A DNA stretch of 16,583 nucleotides from JANRKG01 sp033763635 (GTDB lineage: Bacteria; Cyanobacteriota; Cyanobacteriia; GCF-001939115), in NCBI GenBank assembly GCA_033763635.1, contig JANRKG010000044.1, positions 1-16,583 of the forward strand, read 5' to 3'. Shown one piece after another: positions 6,379 through 13,450 of the stretch. The translations under genes were made by a program, and so were the position numbers. Positions within the stretch are counted from its first letter, which is position 1. Every line of letters starts with the position of its first letter. Below the pieces are notes generated by a model, which made no database searches, was not told where the DNA came from, and saw nothing but the letters and a program-made list of their open reading frames with translations.

Positions 6379-7266
6379 TCAAGCCTTATCTATTTGAGAT
6401 GATTTTTGAATCAACCACCCAAACGAAGTTGCGACAAATCCCTCTAATGCAAGCCGCAAGTGAATATCTTGTTTGTAGGGAAGCTGATCGACTTCACGAT
6501 CGGCCCACCCTGTATTGTGGGTAAAATCAAGCTGAACGTGGTGTCCCGCCTGCCGAAGTTGCTTGGCCAAGCCTTGAATATCCCGTTTCCGGTAGATCAC
6601 ATTCGCACCCGCCACCACAGTTTGGCGATTAGACGACAGATTGTATTCAGTGGTGTGAACCGCAATACCACCCGCTTTTAAGTGGTGTAGGGAATCAAAA
6701 ATAAATTTTTCGCCCAATTCCAGAGTTCCTAAATGTTCCAGGGCACAAGAAGACCAGATGAAATCAAACTGGCCTAAATCAGGAGGAATGGCACGCATAT
6801 CGACAAAGCGAAAGCTGACTCGCTCCCGGAATTCTGCCTCTGGGCAAATCCCTTGCTGATTAAGATCCGCTAATTCTTGAGCATGTTGATTAGAATTGAC
6901 CCAATCGACTAAACCACCAGATTGAGCTTTTTCCGTATCCAGGTCAGTTGCCAGAATTTGACATCCTAAACTGGCGAACAGGGAAACCAGAGGTTCCTGC
7001 CCGACTGCAAATCCAAGCCCCTGCTTCCCAGGACGCAACAAATCCCTCTCGTAAAGTGCTTGGGTAATAAAGCAATATTCCCAGATCTTACGGTGCAGGT
7101 GGAGTTTACCTAACCCCATTCGTACCGCCCAATTTTGAAAGCATTCAGATTCCAGTTGGGCTTGTGTACAGAGGGATGACTTCAAGAAACCGGGCTGTGT
7201 TGCTTGAAAAGGGCGTAATCTAAAGGGATTCCAGAATTGCATAGAACTTTGAGAAGACGCTTTCAA
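6379..7266 (-). CDS. Class I SAM-dependent methyltransferase
   Basis: The 295-residue product has a Rossmann methyltransferase core: glycine motif I GLGFAVGQEPLVSLFASLG (near residues 82-100), the acidic end of strand 2 (ATDLDTE, about 105-111), an FVDMRAIP segment (motif II) and FDFIWSSCALEHLGTLELG (motif III/post-III), the pattern of Methyltransf_11/23-like enzymes that act on small molecules or glycans. The substrate cannot be read from the sequence, and no glycosyltransferase is adjacent. The start is uncertain. TTG 7266 lies 11 bases after an AAGGAG on the minus strand; an ATG at 7242 begins MQFWNPF but has no ribosome binding site. It is divergent in composition and context from its neighbours only in being rather A/T-rich around its ends. 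Confidence 0.8.
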   Translation of the reverse strand: MKASSQSSMQFWNPFRLRPFQATQPGFLKSSLCTQAQLESECFQNWAVRMGLGKLHLHRKIWEYCFITQALYERDLLRPGKQGLGFAVGQEPLVSLFASLGCQILATDLDTEKAQSGGLVDWVNSNQHAQELADLNQQGICPEAEFRERVSFRFVDMRAIPPDLGQFDFIWSSCALEHLGTLELGEKFIFDSLHHLKAGGIAVHTTEYNLSSNRQTVVAGANVIYRKRDIQGLAKQLRQAGHHVQLDFTHNTGWADREVDQLPYKQDIHLRLALEGFVATSFGWLIQKSSQIDKA

Positions 7267-7373
7267 CTGTAAATTTTCTCCTTATTAAAAGGGATGAACG
7301 GTTATTTATGTACCCCTCAAGATGAAATCTCAATGCAACAGTTGTGCAGGGCAGTGCGTCTCTCAGAATGAGT

Positions 7374-7844
7374 TCATGCCTCTTCAGTCCCCATCATCTT
7401 CAAGAGCATGCGATCGAGTGCCCGCTGACCGCCCCAATTCTCCACAATCTCATCATCATATTCATCGGCAATTCGAACAACAGACATGACGGACATCCTG
7501 AGTTCTTCCTTTTCACAGGTAGAGCCGATCAGATTATGTTCAAAAATAATGTCGTCATCGCTATCAAGGCCAAAGGCTCCAAATAAAAGACTTTCATTTA
7601 GATGAAGTAAGTAGTACATTAAATCCGAGTTGATTGTGATATCTGTGACCACAAAGGATCTCGTAATAATAATTGCGTCATCAAAGTCCCAGGGCGCTAC
7701 TTTGGTATAGGCGATTGCTGAACCAAGATTGATGCTAAAAACGGGTTCCATTTCGTAAGGAATCAGCGAATCCCCAAACAACTCCTCCATCCAGGGCGCA
7801 ATTTTTTCATAACAAGCCTGTTGGCCTGATGTCTCGAACTCCAT
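7374..7844 (-). CDS. YbjN / T3SS-chaperone-like domain protein
   Basis: A small acidic protein of 156 residues. The alpha-beta arrangement and motifs such as APWMEELFGDSLIP, the SAIAYTKVAPWDFDDAIIITRSFVV strand pair and LLHLNESLLFGAFGLDSDDDIIFEHNLIG fit the YbjN / CesT-like peptide-binding chaperone fold common in cyanobacteria. The partner and function are unknown. ATG 7844 has a good ribosome binding site (TGAGGAG, five bases upstream). It lies upstream of the methyltransferase gene on the same strand with a gap of about 107 bases, so co-transcription is possible but unproven. Confidence 0.7.
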   Translation of the reverse strand: MEFETSGQQACYEKIAPWMEELFGDSLIPYEMEPVFSINLGSAIAYTKVAPWDFDDAIIITRSFVVTDITINSDLMYYLLHLNESLLFGAFGLDSDDDIIFEHNLIGSTCEKEELRMSVMSVVRIADEYDDEIVENWGGQRALDRMLLKMMGTEEA

Positions 7845-7942
7845 GAATACTCCTCAAACGTTACCCGTTTTATTGCAGACCTAATCTATTCGGTCTCAAT
7901 ATCCATTGTGTTACCAGGTATTTCAGAAATAATCATAAAACG

Positions 7943-8644
7943 ATGACAGGAGATCCCCAACAATTGCCAACTCGCTTGCCAACTCACACCGCTCGGCAGG
8001 TGCGTCATAAGGGCGGTTATTATTTTGTGAATGAGCAGGGCGATCGTCTACCCAGTGTGACCACGATCTTGAATGCCACCAAACCCGCCGAGGATTGGGA
8101 CAGGCTCTTGCAATGGCGACAACGGGTAGGGCCAGCGGAAGCCCAACGCATCTCTAGCACTGCCAGTCGTCGGGGCATGGGAACCCATCGTTATATTCAG
8201 AAGTACCTGGAGGGCGATCGACAGCCCTGTTCTCCTGCCGTCCAACCCTACTGGGAGAGCCTGGAACCTGTGCTTCAGGAGATACAATATGTGCGGCTCA
8301 TCGAAGGCACGGTGTTTCACCAGGATGTAGGGTATGCGGGAAAGGTGGATTGTGTTGCTAGCTATCGTGGGGTGCCCTGTGTGTGCGAGTGGAAAACGGC
8401 TGATAAACCTCGCCGGAAACTGGAATATTTGTACGACTACCCTCTGCAAGTGGTGGCCTATTGTGGGGCTGTCAACCATGTTTACCAGGACTATGGAGTT
8501 TACCTGAACTATGCGTTACTTGTGATTGCGGTTCCCGGAATGGCTGCTGAGGTGTTTTGGTTAGAACCCGAAACGATCGTGGCTTACTGGAATCAGTGGC
8601 AAGCACGGGTGGAGCAATATGGGCAACAACAGGGATGGGATTAA
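7943..8644 (+). CDS. PD-(D/E)XK exonuclease, MGME1/RecB-like
   Basis: The 233-residue protein carries the signature of single-domain RecB-type nucleases: LPSVTTIL (36-43), GTHRYIQKYL (80-89, the GxxxH-type motif with His82), GYAGKVDCV with Asp136, then EWK (Glu149, Lys151), and QVVAY (Gln169 and Tyr173) as motif QxxxY. The PSVTTIL segment is characteristic of the MGME1 (mitochondrial genome maintenance exonuclease) group. A metal-dependent DNA end-processing nuclease is therefore likely; substrate and pathway are inference. There is no helicase, Cas or restriction partner beside it, so it is not evidently part of a defence operon. No strong ribosome binding site precedes ATG 7943 apart from the A-rich AAAACG. 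Confidence 0.8.
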   Translation: MTGDPQQLPTRLPTHTARQVRHKGGYYFVNEQGDRLPSVTTILNATKPAEDWDRLLQWRQRVGPAEAQRISSTASRRGMGTHRYIQKYLEGDRQPCSPAVQPYWESLEPVLQEIQYVRLIEGTVFHQDVGYAGKVDCVASYRGVPCVCEWKTADKPRRKLEYLYDYPLQVVAYCGAVNHVYQDYGVYLNYALLVIAVPGMAAEVFWLEPETIVAYWNQWQARVEQYGQQQGWD

Positions 8645-9080
8645 AAGTTACCTTGTGTAGCAATAAAGCTATAGCGTTTTTCATTCTCGTGAGGTGCAGA
8701 CAAGGGCTTAAGCCCCTTGTTCATTAACATGGGCGTACTTCACTAGGGTAGAAAAGGCTGTAAAACTCCCTATATTCTTTTATTTAAGGAATTCTATTTT
8801 GTTAGAAACTTTTAATTTTTTAATTACAAAACATTTTTTGAATGTGGGTTTCTTTACATAAATAGCTGTGATCGACATGATTCTATTTCTTTAGAATTAG
8901 TAATACTTTAAAACAGCCTTTCATCTTCTAGAAAGTCTAAAAAATATGGAAAGCTCAGGATGGTCATCGATTTCCTGAAAAGCAGATAGATAAAGACTTA
9001 CATAAGCCTTTTATATCTAAAGAACTGGAATTTAGGAAGGCTATAGTTAGCTATCCATTCCTCTTAATCCAGCCAGACCA
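8645..9080. other. Gene-free, AT-rich stretch
   Basis: No coding region is seen. Near the left end is an imperfect hairpin, ACAAGGGCTT (8700-8709) with AAGCCCCTTGT (8710-8720), which differs from a perfect palindrome by one base. It may terminate the nuclease gene or be a dispersed repeat together with the preceding GCGTTTTTCATTCTCGTG. The rest is AT-rich and presumably contains the promoter of the receiver-deacetylase pair, which I could not pinpoint. Confidence 0.5.
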
Positions 9081-9467
9081 ATGCAAAAGGATGTTCTGCT
9101 ACTCAGTCGTCGGACTCGTAACCTACAAGGTCTGGAATCTATGCTGAAACGCATGGAATATTCAGTAACGATTACCAGTTCAGCGGAACAGGCGGTTGCA
9201 AGAGTTTTTGAGGCAAATCCTTGCCTCATTATTCTGGAATGCAATCATCAATGCTGGTCCCCTGGATTAGTGCAAGATCTTAGAAGTAATACTTCTGCTT
9301 GTCGGGCGATGATCTTTGCCCTCACGGAAAGTTATGCGCCTAGCTGGGTTAACCAAGAAGAAAACCCTGGATTTGATGGATTTTTGGTCAAGCCGATTAG
9401 CGATGAAGTGATGGCATCCTTAATTCAATCTGCATGGGTTCGTCAAGTTTGTTTGGCAGTCAATTGA
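9081..9467 (+). CDS. Degenerate response-regulator receiver protein
   Basis: A stand-alone, 128-residue CheY-like fold: VLLLSRRTRNLQGLESMLKRMEY (beta1-alpha1), a central strand CLIILEC, FALTES with conserved Thr82, and GFLVKPIS with the conserved Lys104. The phosphoacceptor Asp is replaced by Glu53, and the acidic pair that binds magnesium at the end of beta1 is Ser9-Arg10. It probably cannot be phosphorylated normally, and Glu may mimic the phosphorylated state. No output domain is present. Only three bases separate its stop from the deacetylase ATG, so the two are almost certainly co-transcribed and translationally coupled. The start ATG 9081 has no obvious ribosome binding site. Confidence 0.8.
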   Translation: MQKDVLLLSRRTRNLQGLESMLKRMEYSVTITSSAEQAVARVFEANPCLIILECNHQCWSPGLVQDLRSNTSACRAMIFALTESYAPSWVNQEENPGFDGFLVKPISDEVMASLIQSAWVRQVCLAVN

Positions 9468-9470
9468 AGC

Positions 9471-10172
9471 ATGTTAGTTGCCTCCTTTCTACCTGCTGTT
9501 GCGCGCGTTTTACAAACCTTGTTTCCTGATTGCCTGTGGGCACTTGATCCCAAGGTTGCCATTTCCCCAACGACGGGATCTCCCCAAATTGCCCTCACCT
9601 TTGATGATGGTCCTCATCCCGTTTATACACCTCAATTGTTGTCTATTCTTGAGCGATATCAGGTTCAAGCAAGTTTCTTCTGGCTAGGAGCCTGTGTCGA
9701 TCGCAATCCCACGATCGCTAGGGCTGTCTACGAAGCGGGTCACTGGATTGGGTTACATGGATATGACCATCAATCTTTTCCCCTGCTGTCACCGTCAGAT
9801 GTCCAGGCCCAACTGGAGCAAACACGAACCAGTATTGTCCAGGCTTGCCAGATCGATGCGGGATGGCTACGGGATGTTCGGCCTCCAAATGGCCTGTTTA
9901 CCCCAAATACGTTACGACATTTGCGTCAGGGTGGGTATCGGCCTGTCATGTGGAGCGTTGTGCCTATCGACTGGACCTGTCCTGGTCCTGCGGTGGTCGT
10001 TGATCGGGTGCTGCGGCAGACGAAGGCAGGTTCCCATATTGTTCTCCATGATGGCGCTTATGGAGGACGGGATGTGGCCCAGGTTGTTGATCGGTTAGTC
10101 CCTACTCTCTTAGCGAAAAATTTTGAATTTGTGACGATTGCTAAGTTTTGGCAGTTAAAGCACAATCAATAG
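9471..10172 (+). CDS. NodB-type polysaccharide deacetylase
   Basis: The 233-residue protein has the five motifs of carbohydrate esterase family 4: TFDDGP (43-48, Asp45 and Asp46), LHGYDHQ (95-101, metal ligands His96 and His100, with Gly where Ser/Thr is usual), RPPNG (137-141), the Trp/Asp region PIDW (165-168) and IVLHDG (190-195, His193). Such enzymes remove N-acetyl groups from peptidoglycan, chitooligosaccharides or exopolysaccharide. The N-terminal 25 residues are mildly hydrophobic (MLVASFLPAVARVLQTLF) and might be a membrane anchor or atypical signal, but there is no clear cleavage site. It follows the degenerate receiver gene by three bases, suggesting that receiver controls or accompanies envelope or slime modification. 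Confidence 0.9.
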   Translation: MLVASFLPAVARVLQTLFPDCLWALDPKVAISPTTGSPQIALTFDDGPHPVYTPQLLSILERYQVQASFFWLGACVDRNPTIARAVYEAGHWIGLHGYDHQSFPLLSPSDVQAQLEQTRTSIVQACQIDAGWLRDVRPPNGLFTPNTLRHLRQGGYRPVMWSVVPIDWTCPGPAVVVDRVLRQTKAGSHIVLHDGAYGGRDVAQVVDRLVPTLLAKNFEFVTIAKFWQLKHNQ

Positions 10173-10173
10173 A

Positions 10174-10203
10174 AATTCTTTTACAAGAGAATTAGCTTGT
10201 TTA
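10174..10203 (+). terminator. Weak terminator hairpin after the deacetylase gene
   Basis: AATTCTTTT (10174-10182) and AAGAGAATT (10185-10193) pair with one T-G wobble directly after the stop codon, followed by AGCTTGTTTA. The stem is AT-rich and the tail poor, so the call is tentative. The rest of the spacer to 10439 shows nothing I can name. Confidence 0.3.
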
Positions 10204-10439
10204 TCAGGGTGTCTTGAGATGGGGTTAGCCTTGGGCGAATTAGCTCAGGTAAAAAATGCATCTTGAAGCAGGTTGCTTCCCGGAGTTGGAAATCCTGAAT
10301 GTAATAAATCTCAATGAACCTTTTGCCCTCAGAATCTCCAAGCTACAATCAAATTCTTAAGGGCTAATCAATCTACATAAGGGATTCTGAATCGTTCGAG
10401 TGATTGAATTTTATAACCCTATAACACTGGCTATCATCT

Positions 10440-10793
10440 GTGTTACCTCTGCTTATCGACGAAGCTAAAATTTTTCCATTCAAGTTCTGGCTGAATGACA
10501 ATATTCAGGATGGAATGTGCTACCGCAATGAACTTTTTTGTCGGTTACGATCGTTTGATGTTCAACTGAGACCCCAGGTTTATCATTTAGGATGCAGGTT
10601 AGCGCAAGGCTATAAACTCATTGTCCTTACCTCATCCAAGGAGTCTTGTAGTTTGTGGGGAAGCTTACGCGACCCGAATATTCAAGATATGTTGTTAAAA
10701 GTTGCTGACATTCAGCTTCCTACAGTGAAATTTTCCCAGCCGGAAGAAAAGTTTGGAAACGAGAGTGATCCTCATTTGGGAAAGGAAGGCTAA
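10440..10793 (+). CDS. Unknown protein, probably conserved in cyanobacteria
   Basis: A 117-residue ORF starting at GTG (residues MLPLLIDEAKIF). I do not recognise a domain. It reads as a real soluble protein: balanced composition, a mixed strand/helix pattern (LRSFDVQLRPQVYHLGCRLAQG, then YKLIVLTSSKESCSLWGSL) and four cysteines. A charged, probably disordered tail follows (from about residue 98). I have a general impression of similar short proteins in other cyanobacteria but cannot name a family. No ribosome binding site is visible before GTG 10440, and no better in-frame start was found. It stands alone between two non-coding stretches. Confidence 0.5.
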   Translation: MLPLLIDEAKIFPFKFWLNDNIQDGMCYRNELFCRLRSFDVQLRPQVYHLGCRLAQGYKLIVLTSSKESCSLWGSLRDPNIQDMLLKVADIQLPTVKFSQPEEKFGNESDPHLGKEG

Positions 10794-10997
10794 GGTAAAT
10801 GAGTATTTTGTGAATGGGTGGCGATTGAATGGATTTATCCATCCTTCATGAGACCTCTCAACTTTAAAGTTCATTCATGGGTTCAATCGTAAACTTAGAG
10901 AAAAGACGTGCAACTTTTGTGAGAAAAGCTACAATCGGAGAGACCTAGCAATTCAGTTACCTGGTTTGATATCAGGGCTTCGTTCAACATTAGATCG

Positions 10998-11054
10998 AGA
11001 AAGGCTCAGTTTGAGAAAGACTCGTTCAAGAAAGACTCGTTCAAGAAAGGATTC
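10998..11054. repeat. Tandem array A, 15-bp unit
   Basis: AGAAAGACTCGTTCA is repeated exactly at 11014-11028 and 11029-11043. It is preceded by a degenerate 16-base copy (10998-11013) and followed by a partial AGAAAGGATTC (11044-11054). Confidence 0.9.
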
Positions 11055-11145
11055 TGAATCACCTCTCCCTTGTCTGAATTTGCTTAGATAAGGGAAAAAA
11101 GTCTCCCCCTGAAAAAGCGTTACTTTATGAGCATGTTGATAAACA

Positions 11146-11184
11146 TATTGGTCAGCCATACTGGTCAGCCATATTTGTCAGCGT
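11146..11184. repeat. Tandem array B, 13-bp unit
   Basis: TATTGGTCAGCCA (11146-11158), TACTGGTCAGCCA (11159-11171) and TATTTGTCAGCGT (11172-11184): three copies with increasing divergence. Confidence 0.9.
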
Positions 11185-11221
11185 GGCTGCCATCATAATT
11201 GATCATGCATTGTTGAGGATT

Positions 11222-11249
11222 ACCTGGTTAATTACACCTGGTTAATTAC
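11222..11249. repeat. Tandem array C, 14-bp unit
   Basis: ACCTGGTTAATTAC occurs twice without a mismatch (11222-11235 and 11236-11249), continuing with A on both sides. Confidence 0.9.
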
Positions 11250-11380
11250 ATGTTGATTAGGGCATCATTGAATGGTGAATTTTTCAGGCATCAATCCTTT
11301 CAAGTATTAATGTTGCAATTATTGTTTCAATAGTGCTTGAGTAGTATTTGGTGTTGATGAATGATCTAAAAGGGATGCTC

Positions 11381-11423
11381 TGAAAGCCAATGATGTGAAA
11401 GTCAATGATGTGAAAGCCAATGA
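11381..11423. repeat. Tandem array D, 15-bp unit
   Basis: TGAAAGCCAATGATG (11381-11395), TGAAAGTCAATGATG (11396-11410) and a partial third copy TGAAAGCCAATGA (11411-11423). Confidence 0.9.
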
Positions 11424-11502
11424 ATTGATTACTGTAATCAGTGAATCTCTGATCGATGGGTGCAGTAATTGAATTCAGGGAAAATTCATCTGATGGATAC
11501 TG

Positions 11503-11544
11503 TCTAGTTCTGGTTATCTAGTTCTGACTATCCAATTCTGATTG
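11503..11544. repeat. Tandem array E, 14-bp unit
   Basis: TCTAGTTCTGGTTA (11503-11516), TCTAGTTCTGACTA (11517-11530) and TCCAATTCTGATTG (11531-11544): three copies with increasing divergence. Confidence 0.9.
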
Positions 11545-11561
11545 TTTGATTACTTGTCTGA

Positions 11562-11591
11562 TTACTACCGAAGATTTTACTACCGAAGATT
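11562..11591. repeat. Tandem array F, 15-bp unit
   Basis: TTACTACCGAAGATT occurs twice without a mismatch (11562-11576 and 11577-11591), followed by a third TTAC... A partial TGATTACT copy lies just upstream at 11548-11555. Confidence 0.9.
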
Positions 11592-11719
11592 ACGCCTGTA
11601 AGTTACTGTTGTAATGAGTGATTTTACTTATTCAGGGTTCCAGGCAGGTTTAAGCTCTGAAATACCTTTGGTAGTTTTTGTTAAACCGTTATTGATTTAA
11701 GGAGCATGAGGAACGCGGC

Positions 11720-12892
11720 ATGACCCAGGCTAATGACCTACTCGAAGAAGAACTCGAGTTTTCCTCTGAGGCTCTTCGTGAGCAAGACACCGAAGTTGAT
11801 CAGCCTGATCTCGATCTAGACGGTCCTTTTCTGGATGATGATGAGGACGATCGAGATGATCTGCTAGATGTTCAGCCCGACGCAGACGATGGGAAGTCTG
11901 AAAAGGGTCGATCTGGTCGTAAGCGGGCGCAAACGAAAAAGAAACACTACACAGAGGACTCGATTCGCCTCTACTTGCAGGAAATCGGTCGTATTCGACT
12001 CCTGCGGGCTGATGAAGAAATTGAATTAGCTCGTAAGATTGCCGATCTTTTGGAACTAGAGCGGATTCGGGAAAATCTCTGCGATCGACTAGCACGGGAA
12101 CCTCATGATGGAGAGTGGGCTGAGGAAGTCAAGATGCCTCTTCCTGCATTCCGGCATCGATTGTATGTAGGACGCAAAGCCAAAGAGAAAATGGTTCAAT
12201 CCAACCTGCGGCTTGTCGTTTCCATTGCCAAGAAATACATGAATCGGGGTCTTTCCTTCCAGGATCTGATTCAGGAAGGCAGTTTGGGTCTGATTCGAGC
12301 GGCTGAAAAGTTTGACCATGAAAAAGGTTACAAGTTTTCAACCTACGCGACTTGGTGGATTCGTCAGGCAATTACACGGGCGATTGCGGATCAATCTCGG
12401 ACCATTCGCCTACCTGTTCACCTGTACGAAACCATTTCTCGGATTAAGAAGACAACAAAACTGTTGTCTCAAGAAATGGGCCGCAAGCCTACGGAAGAAG
12501 AAATCGCAACTCGCATGGAAATTACCATCGAGAAACTACGATTCATTGCCAAGTCTGCCCAGTTACCCATCTCCCTGGAGACTCCGATTGGGAAAGAAGA
12601 AGATTCTCGCTTAGGAGACTTCATTGAGTCCGATGGCGAAACGCCGGAAGACCAGGTTTCCAAGAATCTACTCCGAGAAGATCTGGAAGGCGTTTTAGGA
12701 ACCCTCAGCCCTCGTGAACGGGATGTGCTGCGGTTACGTTATGGGCTGGATGATGGGCGGATGAAGACCCTGGAAGAAATCGGGCAAATCTTCAACGTCA
12801 CACGGGAACGAATCCGTCAAATTGAGGCGAAGGCGCTCCGTAAACTTCGTCACCCAAACCGAAATAGTGTTCTTAAGGAATACATCCGGTAA
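11720..12892 (+). CDS. sigA: Principal RNA polymerase sigma factor SigA
   Basis: The 390-residue protein is the group 1 (housekeeping) sigma factor that directs RNA polymerase to most promoters. An acidic region 1.1 occupies about residues 1-70 (LDDDEDDRDDLL). Region 1.2 follows (YTEDSIRLYLQEIGRIRLL, about 76-94), then region 2 with NLRLVVSIAKKYMNRGLSFQDLIQ and the FSTYATWWIRQAITRAIA core, region 3, and region 4.2 with its helix-turn-helix (TLEEIGQIFNVTRERIRQIE). The protein ends in HPNRNSVLKEYIR. GAGGAA lies eight bases before ATG 11720. The acidic N-terminus and greater length separate it from the group 2 factor at 1663-2619. It is preceded by an unusual 926-base non-coding region and followed by a strong terminator. 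Confidence 0.97.
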   Translation: MTQANDLLEEELEFSSEALREQDTEVDQPDLDLDGPFLDDDEDDRDDLLDVQPDADDGKSEKGRSGRKRAQTKKKHYTEDSIRLYLQEIGRIRLLRADEEIELARKIADLLELERIRENLCDRLAREPHDGEWAEEVKMPLPAFRHRLYVGRKAKEKMVQSNLRLVVSIAKKYMNRGLSFQDLIQEGSLGLIRAAEKFDHEKGYKFSTYATWWIRQAITRAIADQSRTIRLPVHLYETISRIKKTTKLLSQEMGRKPTEEEIATRMEITIEKLRFIAKSAQLPISLETPIGKEEDSRLGDFIESDGETPEDQVSKNLLREDLEGVLGTLSPRERDVLRLRYGLDDGRMKTLEEIGQIFNVTRERIRQIEAKALRKLRHPNRNSVLKEYIR

Positions 12893-13057
12893 ACAGGGTG
12901 GGTTGAGATGGGGAGTCAACTGATTCCCTCCTTGTATGGCAAGAGGCAAGATGTAGAAGGGAAGGCTCACGAAACAGCCGTTTTTACCCGTCAACCTGTC
13001 CTAAGCTGAATGGCTGCTATACAAAATCTGATAAGGCGAAATAAAACAAAGCAAAAT

Positions 13058-13093
13058 AAAAGGTCTGTCACTCTAAGAGTGACAGACCTTTTT
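13058..13093. terminator. Bidirectional terminator between sigA and hli
   Basis: AAAAGGTCTGTCACTC (13058-13073) and GAGTGACAGACCTTTT (13077-13092) are a perfect 16-bp stem with a 3-base loop (TAA), followed by T on the plus strand. On the minus strand the hairpin is followed by ATTTTGCTTTGTTTTATTTC, so it should stop both convergent transcripts. Confidence 0.92.
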
Positions 13094-13158
13094 GTGATTA
13101 GTCTCTGAAGTTTAGTCTACAGAACTATTCAGTTTTCTGTAGACAAAGGCGGACTGAT

Positions 13159-13332
13159 TTAGATCAGACCCCAGAAGTGCAGAACACCTTGACCAGAAGT
13201 CAGTTCAATAATCAGAGCGGCAGCGAAGCCAATCATCGCTAGGCGACCGTTCCAAATCTCTGCTTGGGGAGTGAAACCAAATTTCCAAGCGTTCCGATCT
13301 TCTACAACAGTTGCTTTGGTAGCATCTTGCAT
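13159..13332 (-). CDS. hli: High-light-inducible chlorophyll-binding protein (HLIP)
   Basis: A 57-residue one-helix protein. It reads MQDATKATVVEDRNAWKFGF followed by the chlorophyll-binding helix FTPQAEIWNGRLAMIGFAAA (residues 20-39), with the diagnostic E25, N28 and R30 of the ExxNGRxAMxG motif, and ends in a short LHFWGLI tail. HLIPs sit in the thylakoid membrane, bind chlorophyll and carotenoid, and protect photosystem II assembly and pigment turnover under excess light. ATG 13332 is preceded by GGAG eight bases upstream. The gene is convergent with sigA and shares its terminator. Three HLR1-type half-sites lie 37-65 bases upstream, in keeping with RpaB control. Confidence 0.95.
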   Translation of the reverse strand: MQDATKATVVEDRNAWKFGFTPQAEIWNGRLAMIGFAAALIIELTSGQGVLHFWGLI

Positions 13333-13368
13333 GGTTTGAACTCCAACTCACTAGGGATTTCATTAATT

Positions 13369-13397
13369 AATGTAACAAATTTACAAAGAAATGTAAC
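13369..13397 (-). promoter_or_regulatory. Candidate hli promoter with HLR1 (RpaB) half-sites
   Basis: On the minus strand GTTACATT occurs at 13397-13390 and again at 13376-13369, 21 bases apart. Between them the plus strand has TTTACAAA (13380-13387), another exact half-site in opposite orientation. All three fit (G/T)TTACA(T/A)(T/A). The outer pair also offers a -35-like GTTACA (13397-13392) and, 17 bases on, a -10-like TACATT (13374-13369). RpaB binding would then cover the promoter, as expected for repression under low light. Confidence 0.5.
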
Positions 13398-13450
13398 TAA
13401 AATCGAAGTTTCTTTAATTGAGGTTTCTTATCGATCGTATCCATATCATT

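Larger units (their letters stand above)
10794..11719. other. Long non-coding leader region before sigA
   Basis: This stretch of 926 bases has no credible gene. Its right two thirds contain six separate tandem duplications with 13-15 bp units of unrelated sequence (10998-11591), listed individually. The final ~130 bases carry the sigA ribosome binding region. Promoters of sigA should lie here, but I found no convincing -10/-35 pair. Confidence 0.6.

Noticed and set aside
7943..8644. Possible CRISPR Cas4 or defence nuclease
   Set aside because: The four Cas4 iron-sulfur cysteines are not arranged as required, and no cas gene, repeat array or restriction partner lies in the window.
10233..10300. 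tRNA-like beginning GGGCGAATTAGCTCAGGT followed by a T-arm-like GTTGGAAATCC
   Set aside because: The acceptor stem has no 3' partner, the anticodon arm does not fold and the T loop is wrong. At best it is a decayed tRNA fragment; chance resemblance is as likely.
10953..11159. 68-residue minus-strand ORF with a repeated LERVF motif
   Set aside because: The apparent protein repeat simply reflects tandem array A, whose 15-bp unit is a multiple of three; no ribosome binding site and no family resemblance.
11590..11720. sigA promoter within the last 130 bases before the gene
   Set aside because: Several AT-rich stretches were examined but none gives a -10 and -35 pair with acceptable spacing and match.
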